64,000 bases of DNA from positions 5,064,689-5,128,688 of the forward strand of contig CAADRB010000005.1 of NCBI GenBank assembly GCA_900708905.1, written 5' to 3'. This DNA is from Hymenolepis diminuta. Its lineage: Eukaryota; Platyhelminthes; Cestoda; Cyclophyllidea; Hymenolepididae. Below are positions 1-12,400 of the stretch, piece by piece. Positions within the stretch are counted from its first letter, which is position 1. Each line of letters starts with the position of its first letter. A program made the position numbers and the translations under genes. The notes beneath the pieces are model-generated. The model searched no databases. It saw only the letters and a program-made list of their open reading frames with translations, and was not told the DNA's origin.

Positions 1-427
1 CAATGCAATATCGCTCACCACCATCAATTACCAATATGAACCCAATGAATTCGGCAATCGTATAAACTACTACTGATTTGATAACAAAGCAGGAAATGAT
101 GATCTGTCTGTTATTTCAAAATTCAACGCACTAAAATTTATGACCGAAAATTATAATGGGGAATTTTTTTACTGTACATCAGACCCACAATTCATTACAA
201 TCAAGACACTACTACATAAAATTATTTTAAAAAATCAAATAACTTAAAATAGTTTTGTACGAAGTCATAATTTTTACTTTTATATAAGAGCAGAAGATTT
301 ATATAGTTTTGTTTGATTGAATAAACGTAGGTATTTGCGGACTGGCGCTCCTTAGATTTTAGACTTGACGATATCTCTGAATCATATTCGTGCACCTTTC
401 GACGATTATACAGATAAATCGGGCAGG
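1..427. other. Upstream flank of the BAG6-like gene, no gene seen
   Basis: This AT-rich stretch runs up to the start codon of the BAG6-like gene. I see no ORF with protein character, no RNA gene and no clear core promoter. The last 100 bases or so before the ATG are probably 5' untranslated sequence, but the transcript start cannot be placed by eye. Confidence 0.5.
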
Positions 428-3400
428 ATGTTTGAAGTCAGTGTTAAAACGTTGGATGGGGAATCTAAGACTTTTCAGATCGAAGATGAGGTACTTATAT
501 TTATGGCTAATGAATGATTTTCCTAGGAACTCACAGTCTCAGGTTTCAAGGAAAAAATCTCTTCTGAAATGGTACCTTAGTCATTTTGCTAACATTAGTC
601 CTTAAGAATATCCCAATTGACCGACAGCGATTGATATTTCAAGGAAAACTCCTCGCAGACGATAGGAAATTGAAGGATTGTGGTAAGTACAATGTACTTT
701 CTGTGGGTTGTAATTTATTTTCGAACACAATTGAGGTTACTTATTTCAGATGTCGCTTCCAAAACTGTTCACTTGGTGCCTAGGCCTCCACCGCAACCAG
801 GAAATGAAGCAGGTCCTTCAGCTACTAATGAAGAAACTCAGCCTTCACGATCAACTTTCGGATCTTCCCCATTCCAGGGATTTACAAATACCATGAATTC
901 TATTTTCCAATCACTTAATCCACCTGCCTCTAATGTCAATCCTGCACTATCTGCATACCGACTTTTCAACACTCTTCAACGCCAAGCAAACAATTTGTTA
1001 AATAACATCGATGGAGAAAGAGCTAATGAGTCGACTTCCACCATAGCTCCTGTCGAAGGTCAGACAACGATATCAGATGCTTCGAATCTCCAATCAGGAA
1101 ATTTCGGATCAACTTCAGAACAGCAATCACAGCAACAGGAAACTCCAACTGTTGACTTCGAACGTCTAGCTGATATGGTTGCCGAACAAAGAAGACTATG
1201 GCAACGACTTGATCCGCATCTAGACAGATGGGAAGCAATGCTTCGCGCTGAACAGGAGGCAAGAAAGACTGAAAATCGCTCAGAATCTTTCTCAAACGAC
1301 GAAGTGGAGCCTATGGATACTTCAAACGATACGGAACCAGCAACGTCAACAACCAATGTGGAATGGTCTGATACGGTAAATAACTCCTTCCTTGCCCTTA
1401 TACCAAGGAATTAGGCAGCTAAATTATTAACCTACCAGGTGATGGGATGTGAATTTCTCGGTTTGAGATTCTCTTGAATCTTCTATTGTACTAAAATATT
1501 CTTGGATAGAATTTGGTATCAGTCAATTGGTAGATTTATAAATATAAATAGTGCGCTTATTAGAGTTAGGAAGTTTGAACATTTCGGTTCTAAATAGTAA
1601 AGGTATCTATTGAACTCTGTTTATGGGATAATTAAGGGTTTTAAGTTCCCTTAAAGTTCATTTTTTGGTGAAAAACGAAGACTGCCTTTAAGTATATTCT
1701 TGTGATGTGTCACGCATTATAATTTAGGACCTCGAAAGAGGTCCTAAATCTAGCCTATTTCAAATCTACGATACAAGGTACATCCTCGATATTCTCCTTT
1801 ATTTACAAATTAGAACTATACGGAACTGATCCCCTCGAATACAGTTTTTTGTACCCTAATTGAATAGACGTATTCAGGCGCTTCCCAATTTTCTGACTGG
1901 GATACATCGAGACATGGAGTAGTTGGGTGTATAATCATTCCAGGTTTTACCATTAATAGCTTAATACTGGGGCATCCTATAAGCCGTAGAAAGCTCTAAT
2001 CTTGTCACTGCCCGCATTCTCTTCATACTATTTCGTTAGTACTTGGTATTATTATCGTTTCCTATTTAATTTCAGTTTTTCAGCAACGTGAGTGCAGCTC
2101 TGCATTTACATGCTCACATGTTGCATCTTTTCTCGGATTTTCTTGTTGAACAAGAAGGCCATCGTCAGCGTCGATCTACTTCTTCTAGAAGATCCTCTAG
2201 CAACATTGCAATTCAGCCTACCACAAGCATTAACCAGCCTTCTCCACTTACTGGCACTCCAAGTACTCGCAGTCTCTATATCCGCGAGCCCAATTCTAGC
2301 ATTCTTCATGCTCACATCAATATTGAACCTACTGTGGTCACCATCGCGAGACCATTGGTTAATGTTACTAGTAGTGATACTGAAGCGTGAGTGTTTGGTG
2401 CACTTCGATCCTTTTTCTTCACCTATAATGGTGACCTCCCATTGTTTTGTTTAGAAGACGTAGAAGTCAATCTGCACATCCTCCAGCATCTAACACTGCT
2501 ACGTCTGATACTACTCCGACTTCGGAAAATGACACAACTGCTACCACTAATACGTCTGTTGATGCTAATGCAACTACTACCTCGACCGGTACAACGAATG
2601 AGGGCCGAAGATGTACGCTGCATTGTATTATAACCCTTTAATAATCTTTTAAGTCTTTCCGGATTTTTGGTGTGGAAAAGCATTTGAACACAAAAAATAG
2701 GGCCGTTAAGGATTTGTATTTTTGCTGACTCATTTTGTTGTTTTGATGGGTCGGTCATGTACTTATTGATGCTCATTCTGTTAATTCAATAATTTAAGTC
2801 AATATAGCTTACAATAAACCACCTGTATATCGTCACAGCACTGCATTGATTTTGAAATACGCTTTTACACTGTAGCAGAGGCCAGGTTGAGTATAAGGCG
2901 ATCGTTCGTGTACTTTTAGTTGTTAAGTTCTTTTATTCCATAATATTATTATTGACCCACTTCAAGACAAAAATCTGAATCTGTTCAACATGGAAAGCGG
3001 CAGTAGGTTCATAAATAGTAATGGGTAGGTAATCGAAAATGTGTTTGAGGCGCAGTCAAGGTGTAACAATAGGTCTTATTTCACTTGAATTTTTTTGGAT
3101 TTGTATTTTATGATATTTTACTTAATGGACAGTTCACTTTTCAAATTTCATAATTTGTCATCTTGTTCACGATATTCGTGCTCATCTTATGATTTAGTTT
3201 TCAATGTCATCGATATTTGACTTATCCGTGTATATTCAGTTGAAAAAAAACTACTAGTCGAGTTGTGAATTTGAGTTACAACGGTTTTGTATACATTATT
3301 GTCTGAATTAATGTGTTCATTTGGCTTGACTTTTGATAGTTAAAACTATCGGGGTCAATCTTAATTTGGTGTCATGCCACCTAGCTTATTCAAGAGTTGG

Positions 3401-6400
3401 TTATGGTGTTCTACAGAGAAGAGCGAATCATAATAATTTTTCGTGGTAGGGTAAAAAACCTCTCCAACATTTCATCAAGGGAAAACCTCGAAACGTTGGA
3501 GGTGAAAGTCCATTTGTCTTGGGATCATTTATCTTAAGAATTACTTGAATTACTGTTCTTACAGCAAGCATCGCCTGTTTGGTGAACTTTCCAGTACGAA
3601 ATCCATTTTGGGTCTTTAACAAGCGTCCTCCTATATGCAAGCTCGGTCTTTCACAGATCATTGATGCAAAATGATTAAGAGTGATGATAATGGTAAAAAA
3701 TCCAAACATGCTTCGGTGTTTAGAACGATTGATTTGTAATAAAGTGGATAGGATTATTTTCTCGTTTTTTTTTTATTTATAGGGACTCCATCTCAAGAAA
3801 TTTCAGGTAACATATGCATTACTGACTGATTACTTACTGTTCTTTAAGCTATATCAAAAACCTCATTCAGAAAATACAATTCTCAAAGCTCTTATGTATT
3901 TTCATTCTTAGACCTTTTGATTCAGAAATGACATTCGCCTATTTCGTCAGCTTGATTAAATAATCAAAATACGACCTGAATAAGACTTGAATGCAAGGAA
4001 AAAGATTTAAATTTGAAGATATTTTCTTGAAAAGCAAAGACCTTCGGTTGTTAGCACCTTTGTTCTTTGGACCTTCTAGGCTTGGTATATTTGAGTCGAT
4101 TGGAGTTTTTAGGTTTTTCAAAAACTGGTTGTAATTTGTTCGAGAGCCTAAAATTGGGAAGTGTCTCTCCCATTTCCATAACTGGCATAAGATTTGCTCT
4201 TCCATTCATTATCGGTACATTTGGCAATGCGTAAATTTGAACGTTTGTACCTTAGAAAATGTTTCTAAGTTTTAATGTTTCATCTGTCCAACTGTCGTGT
4301 TTTTAATTCTTCAGATAAGCATTTGAGGTGTCATTCATTATATTAGTAGATAAACGTTTTTTTTGTAATTTATTCCTTTTCATATTTAATCTATCTAACT
4401 TTATAAGCACTAATAAAGATCTAGTTAGATCACGCTTTCTACAATATACGCGTAAAATCCATGGGTTAATAAAAGATTAAATTACACATGAAGGAATATG
4501 GCAGTAATATAATGAACAAGGCAATTTAACCAAGGAGTTTACTAACTACACACCGCTCATTCTGTTCATTATTTTTTCCTTGAAGTATTCGAGATTCCAA
4601 CTGCAGTGGTCTTCGACACTCCATTGTTAGGTGGAGGCCAATCAGGGGGTAATTTAACCGCCCAACTCCTCGAAACTATTTACTCTCAATTGGGTCAAGC
4701 TATTCCTATCAACACTGGATCAAATCAAACTCCTACTACTAATTCTGGTGTTAGCAGTAATACTAATAACATACCCACTTCTCCAGGTACTGCAAGGCGA
4801 CGCTCTAATATACGCAGTATGGCGTCTTCTGGAATGACTAATCTGCTGCCTCCTGCCACATTTCCCTTCCCTCCTCCTCCTCCTCCTCGTAACGGTGTGG
4901 ATATTTTCCTTCCCTGTGGATCGCGGCATTCGCTTGGTGGTGGAAGACGTAGAAATGCCGTACCTCGAATTGGTCGGCGAAGATCTCTCGTCGGTTCAGT
5001 CATTGGATCTAATCTTAGAAGAGGCCATTCAGCCGGAGCACCTCAAACTAGTAGAACTGCTACTGACACTACTACTCCTGTTGCTTCCGCTCAAAGTGGA
5101 AATCAAAATCAATCAACTTCGTCACAACCCATTGAAACTGTGAGGAGTCTTATGGAGATGGCGAGTGGACAATTGAATCAAATTCTGGCGGAATTTGGTG
5201 TGACTACTTCGGCAACGGCAGTGGCTGCTGGTAGTGGTAGTGTTGGTGCTGCTTCCACACAGTCGTCTACTGCTGTAAACTCGACTAATTCTTCGAGGAA
5301 CACTGTTTCATCGTTTGCATTTTCTCCACCTGTCCTTCGTGAGTTGTTCTGTGTGTGTCATTTAAATTGACCATTGTTTAAAATTTACTGGTTGGCTTGT
5401 GGAAGGAAGACTATGTAGGATTGGGTATAAAAATAACCGGAAACTTAAATAATGGGAGAGAGTGGGGAGCACAAGTGTACCGTAAGTCTCACTCAGCTCT
5501 TGATAACTTATTTGTACTCCGAGAGTACCTACGTGACCTTGGACATTAGTTGACTCATCTCTTGCAAGATAGATCGTGAATTGCTTAGTTAGTTCATAAC
5601 CATAGATGGCCCTGGTTCATCATGACAGCCCTCCTGTAAGCCGTTTATGCTTTGTTATATTGTGCGGTCTAAGATAATCCATACACCACCTATCTCCGCT
5701 ACCCCAGTGACCGCTTTGGTTCTAATGACCTGTCTAGACATGGAGCTGTTATGAAAGACAAGATTGAAGACTGATGAACGGGGGAAGAATTTGGTTGACT
5801 GTGCTATATAAAACCGGGTATATATCATCCGTTAATCCTATTGGTAAAGATAGACAATAAATTGAACGCGCTCTCTGCGCTTCTTATACTACCATCAACT
5901 AAGATAATTCAGGTATGGGTGTGTAGAACTGTGCATTCAAAAATTATCTTCCACACTTGTAGCCACTTACTGAAGTATCCCCAGTATCCCATTACTGGCC
6001 GAAAGCTTGAGGTGGCTAAAGTATACTATAACTCTCAAGTTCATTTAGGGAAGCGTTTTCCTATGGCCATCTCAGTAGAGTGACATTGTGGAGCCTCCTA
6101 AGTAAGAGATTTGAATTCTCCCTCTATACTAGCCAGACCTAACAGGTGCAATTGGACATTTCGCTCACTGAGTGTGTGCCAGTGGGAATCGAACTCGTAA
6201 GCTCTGATCAACGCCGCACCGACGCTCAAAAATTCCGGATTCACCTGGAAATATCCGAAAAACTGAAGGTAAACAAGAAACTAGATACCTCTATTTGGTG
6301 GGTTTCTATTGGGAAGAGTTTGTTTCTGGGATAGACTCAACTAATCCGTTCTTTCCATCACAAGTCATGTCTAAACTTTTACATTGTCGTGAGTACGATT

Positions 6401-9400
6401 TTAGATCTACACCTGAAATATTTTTTGTGATTTCAGCATCCGATATTTCATCAAACACGGATCGTGAAGACTATCGGATTCCTCAATTCCCTGAAATACT
6501 TATTGAAGGCCTTATTCGTTTGGTATGGTCAGCTATCTATCGAATTGCTCGTGCTCAAATCCCGGATTCTTCGCGTGAGTTAATATATGGAAAAAGATAC
6601 TATCGTTTTGCTTCAAAAGCGTCGTGGCATACGATTAAAGATATCTGCTCTACCTGAGCGTAGTCCAAAAATATGCTTTCTTGAAGTATTCGTGTTAGAA
6701 TTAACTTATAGTTATGTTAAAATCATGCTACCTAATGGCCATCAGAAGAAAATCTTGGTAGCTTTTACCAAGTATCTTCTCTGTAACTCACCACCCAATC
6801 TTTTAAACTTTATCTTTTAGGTTTTCCGCAGTCATAAAAGTTTGAAATGGATTGCGAAATACAAGAAATGAAATGAAAGCACTTGAAAACATATACTGAT
6901 ATTTTCGCGTATTTGTCATAGTAGTTATGAGATTGGATCCCAGCGTATATTCGGGGATGTGGATAGCCAACCGTACTGGTTAATTCTTACCATCAATGAA
7001 GATGGTAGAATGAGAGTTTTTCATAAGAGCGGCTCCCTAGTCAGTTGTTGCTAGCACTTCTCCTTAATGAGCTTGGGAAATATAAATCTTTTTTCACCAT
7101 GCACTAGTATTTTTGTGAAAAAAGAATATATAATACAAAGAAGCACTTATCAGAACAGTAAAGCTACTTTAAGAGTTCGATCGAGTTAGACTTTAAAATC
7201 TCTTTCAAAATGAATGGTCGTCCTAAAGGCTAAGAGGATACAAGAGCATTTTCCGAGTGAATAAGCAATGAGTTAAGTAGGATCACGTGTATATTGGACT
7301 ATAGAAACGAATGAGGGAGAAAAGTAGGAATGAAGGCAAAAAGAGTCTACTGAGCGAGTGGCACCTGGGTTGAGAAAAAGGGCCTGCTGATTCTTCGACT
7401 GAATTAGAATGCGCAGAGATATGAATCAGTGTACACGTACTACACGGCTTCCAATATCGAACTTAGCAGCTTTATACGTTTTTATCTAAGAATCTGGTCT
7501 TAGAGGTCCACAATAGGATTTATTATAATTCGTGTTCATGCAAAATCAATTTTTTTAACACCATCGTCTTCGATATGATCCTTAAATGGTCGTTTTCTTG
7601 ACGTACATCCAGCAAAAGGCACGATCAATATTTCTGCTTAGGCGAGACAATTTCCTGTGTTTCTTAATAGAGACAAACGACAATGCGGCTTTGTCCATGG
7701 TCAATGTTGATAAATTTTCTTCCCCCTTGGAACTAATCAAGTAGTCTTTTTACTGATATTGTAAGCCACTAAGCACGCTGGAAGTAATTTCGAGATTTTT
7801 CTAACCCAAGCGAAAGCGTACACGCTGCACACAGATTGACCCGATCAGTCGAAGACGAAAGAAATCTTGCCATTGGCTAGACCAGGATATATACTCGTCT
7901 TTATGACCATTGCTGAGGAGAAAATTGCGATCGTCGTGGCAGCGTGGCCACTCTGGCTCACCCTCTGTTCTCTTGAAGCTTTTTGGTTCTTATTTGCATA
8001 TTTCAAACATTTTTTGTCCTTTCATTTTAATATTCTTTTTCTATATAGACCTATTTCTACAATGGAAATGATTGGTATGCTTTATTTTTCCCTATAACAG
8101 CTTCTCTGCCAATTGATGACTGGGAACGCGGTACGTCCGCTTATCTCTTTCACGCATATGCTGACGACAGTCTAATTCGTCCAATCTTCGCCTCTGTGAT
8201 TCGCTATCTCCCTCCTCTGGGTGATGTATTCAACTCCGTCACAGACTTTCTGCATGCCGTAGACGTCGCTCGGCCAGCCATTCAAAACGTTGTGAATGAG
8301 AACTTCTTAATGGAAACTGGCTCCGCCTCAATAGTTCGACCAGAACTGATCAATCTTCTTCTCAATAGCTTCCTCACTGATGAATCGAACTTCTCCTTCC
8401 CTGATGGCGCTCTCTTCAAGTGGGCAACTTCTCGCGCTGCCGAAGTAGGAAATGAACCCCTGGATATTAGACGAAGTCTTCATAACTTCTTCCAGGTATG
8501 TCTGTTTCTTCCCTTCTGCCTTGTTTTTGTCGAAGATAGGAGGAAGACTTCCTTCTCCAGAGTCTTTTCAGATTTCCTTCAGTATGTCTATTTGTCTAGA
8601 GTCTAAGCTATCCCTTCCCTCCCTCCATTTTATTTCGACCTTCGCCTCACAAAAAGATGAAAAGAAAGCAAGAGAGCACGATTTGTGGAAAAGAGATAGG
8701 AAGCCAGTGACGAGGTAGTTACATATGTTGGGTGTTGGAGGTCGTTGGAGGGTTGAGTTTTTAAGAGAAAAGGGGGGTGTATAACTTTTGCGGATAGTGG
8801 CGAAAACTTAGAGCAGATGTATTATTATTGTTCAAGGCACAGCAAAAAAACTTTACAAGTTTTAATCATAGCAAAACATCTGGATAAGGGGAATGACAAA
8901 CGAGTTCAATGAAGTATCAATTGGGGAAACGGGGTCGACATTGAGCATATAATGAGGTCAAACCACCAGAAGATTTAGGGAAGCATTGAGTTGTCCATTT
9001 TTCCAAAACGAGTGAATTCATTTTGGGATGTTATGTTCAAATTCCGTCAATCGATTCCTAGACTCATGTCTGAGCTTATGTCCAATATATGTGGACCTAA
9101 TTGATCTGTTGTTTTATTTCCGCTTCAGACAAAGTCTCATCGATCCGGAGATGGGATAACCGTCAACTGTTAATGATAATGAAGGAACTTTGTTTAAATA
9201 ATAGTCCTGGAAAAGTGGTAGTCTTATTGAAACCTTGCCTTAAATGAGAAATATCATAAAGGTAAGGCATTTATCATGAAAGGGCGTAAGTCAACATGAC
9301 GTATGAAAGATGAAAATAAGGACCAAGAGTGAGGGGAAGCGGCCATATCTTGCCTCAATGATCATGATCCTCTTTCTGAGCGAGAGCTGTGAAGACGAGT

Positions 9401-12400
9401 ATATGTCCATTTCTAGCCAGTGGCTACGATGACCCATTTTCGTCTTCCTTCACTGATCCACGTTCTGCGCCCCATGTTATCTGTGCGCCGGTTCATCGAC
9501 ATACTTGGAGATTATAGTATCCTGGGGTGACTATACAGCTATCTTCTTGTAACTATTTAATTTCTAATGGGTTCCTAACATTAAAATAATCATATATGAT
9601 TATCTACAATGTAATAACAGTTTTTTTTTGTATGTCCTATTTATAGGACGGCCTATCGCGTCAGTTGCCCTTATGGAGAGTCAACAGTACAGATGATGGA
9701 GTTCTTGGTAACGTCTTGTTAAACTCTCTTGAAGTCTTGATGATCGAGCTCTACGCTTTCTGCCATTTGCTCGTCCAACGTGGTGTGGAAGCCTTGGGCC
9801 TTCAATTGAACAGTGTTTCTGTTGACGCTGATCCTGTGATTGCCACCTTTGGCCACTCCTTATCTTTCGCACCTCTGATGTCACTGATATTACATCACTA
9901 TGATACTCTTATGGGTGAGTGTTGTTTTTTTTAAATTAATTTCTACTTTATTGTGCGCGTCTGTTAGGTCAAAGTTCACCGCATCACAGGTAAGTCTGAC
10001 AAATTGCTAGATTTCAAGTTTCTCACCAGAGGAGCTCCATTGCTCAGAGATAAACCGAGGGGAGAAGATACCATGCACGACATTGGTGGTCTATTTGACT
10101 GTTTAGGCCTTTTTATTCTGCTTGATGAGGCCACTGTAAAAAGCTTTTATGTAATGATTTATTACATAAAATCTTATTTACCGAGGCGAGGGATATGTCT
10201 AAAAAAGATGTAAAGGTGAACCAAGAAACATAAATTATACTTGAGTGAAAGGAAGTAACCATCTTGTAGCAATAGCTTCTTCCGTCCCTTGCTTCATGGA
10301 GTTACGTTTGAGTATATCTCAGATCCTAGTTTCTCATTGTTGATCTGCGTTCTAGCAAGTGCTTCCTTATTTACTGGCAAGTTTGCTACCTTGGCTACTT
10401 CCAACTCCCCAGAAGCGACGTACTTGGCAGCCCATAAAGAGTTAGTATCTGGAAGAGGCTTGTTCGGCCGTGTTTAATTGTCTTACCTAAAATTTTGTCT
10501 CTTCTATACACAGAGAGCGGTGCTGAGGAAACGGCAATTGACCTATTAATACACGGAATGGATAGTGTGCGAAATGCCTTCCCCTCCAGCGGAGTCACCC
10601 GTTTCAACGAGAATCGCGAGCGATTGGAGTCTTACCTTCAGACTAGACCTCTTCCGGCTTCTACTTCTACTAATGCTACCGTCGATGCAATTGAAACTCC
10701 TCTACAGGCAGGATCACGAAATTCACCTGCCATTGTAATGTTATGCATTTTTATTTAGAAAAATATTACACCGATTTGTGGTTGGTATTCAATATTAGTA
10801 ACCGAGAAAGTTTTTGATTTTGAAGATCAGGCTGCCATTTCTCCCATGACAGCCTACCTACCTCAGGAGCGATAGCCGTTGATGACTATATAGCCTGATC
10901 TAGCCAGTGGCCACACTGAGCTCCCAATTCGGGTTCCCCCATTAATCCACTCTGCGTGCTGTGTGTGCTTCAGTTTGTTCTAGCGAGGTTGCGAACCTCT
11001 AACACACTTTAGGCTTTTGTAGACCATGCTTTTTTGCTCTTTATGAGTTAATCATTTTCCGTCAATTAGGTTAATATTGGGGTTTGTCATCAGCGCTTCA
11101 TAAAAACGATCTGAATGCTATTATCAAAATTTTTCATTACTTGCAATATGCCAAGGATTGAGGTTGAGTTAATTGTTTAAACGTCATTTGAAACATTAAG
11201 AAATTCCTCACTTAATCAGTTTATTCAAAAGATCATCCAAAATATTTAATTGGACATGGGGTAAATAAATAACAATTTTTACCGAGGGGAGGTGAGAGAC
11301 GAACTGAGAGATTTCAGTCTTAAAATAAACATTTCCACCTAGAAGGCACAGTTGCATTTAGCGCTTCTGTCCTCAATAAACCTCATTCCTTGAGGTATAT
11401 ATATTTGCTTGAATCTTAGCTTCCAAGGCAAGTGGGTTAAAATGGTATTAAATGTTGACCTTCAAGAACGAAACTTTACCCTTTCTCTATCTCATCTTGT
11501 CCGACTTAGAAGATAATGTTCACCTAAAGTGACCATACCACTTCCATCATCTTTAGTTACAGTGCCATTTGCCTGTGTATGATCGCAAAATTTTTCTTCT
11601 AATTGCAGGCTGATATCAATTTGCCATCTTGATTGTTTAAAATCTTTAGTTTTTTTTCTGCTTTCAAAAAATCGCTTTTCATTTTACAATTGTGAATTTC
11701 TCTGGAGCTAAACTTTATGGTTCCAGAAAGCGTTATCAACCTGTTCGATTTTCAGCTGCTATGAACTTTCTCCACATTTATTTCAGCCACGATTTTATTA
11801 GTAGCTCGACAGAAGTTTCATTGTAGATGTCTTTATTGAATCACACAGAGAAATCTGCCTTAGCTCTTCAAATATATCATAGCTCTATTTCATCGTAATT
11901 CTAAGATTTGCTACCTCATCCTATTCAATTATTGTTTTAACTTTTAAATGATAGTGTGAATTTCACCTTTCTTTTTAGGGTGACGATGACATTTCCGATG
12001 TCTATATGGATGCTATCGAGGAATCGCCTATTTGTGTGCAACCAGTCAACGGTGAAGCTCCTACTGATTCAACTACAGGTCTCTTCCCGGACTGGGATAC
12101 ACAAGAGATTTCCCGCTCAACTGCTGAAGCCTTAGCTCCAAACCCCCTAAGTACCTGGCGTTCACCTGTGAGCTCGACTAATTGCCCTCCAGTTCCCGAC
12201 GCCTTCCCTTCTGAATGGACTGAAGTTGTCGCGTCAGATGTCATCCAAATGTCTGCTTCTGTTAATGCATCACAACAGGAGAATGATACTTCTGACGAGT
12301 CTACGCCTTCCGTTCGACGTCTTTCTGATGCCTATGTCGCTGGAATGCCCGTCAAACGTCGAAGGGTTATGTTGGAACGCAAGCATGATCTTACCAATTC

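Noticed and set aside
3939..4205. 88-codon minus-strand open frame in a BAG6 intron
   Set aside because: No family resemblance; length is within chance for this AT-rich DNA and it is unrelated to the LINE fragment nearby.
4725..5003. Minus-strand open frame across BAG6 exon 7
   Set aside because: It is antisense to a supported exon, with low-complexity Gly/Arg from the proline tract, so it is a shadow frame.
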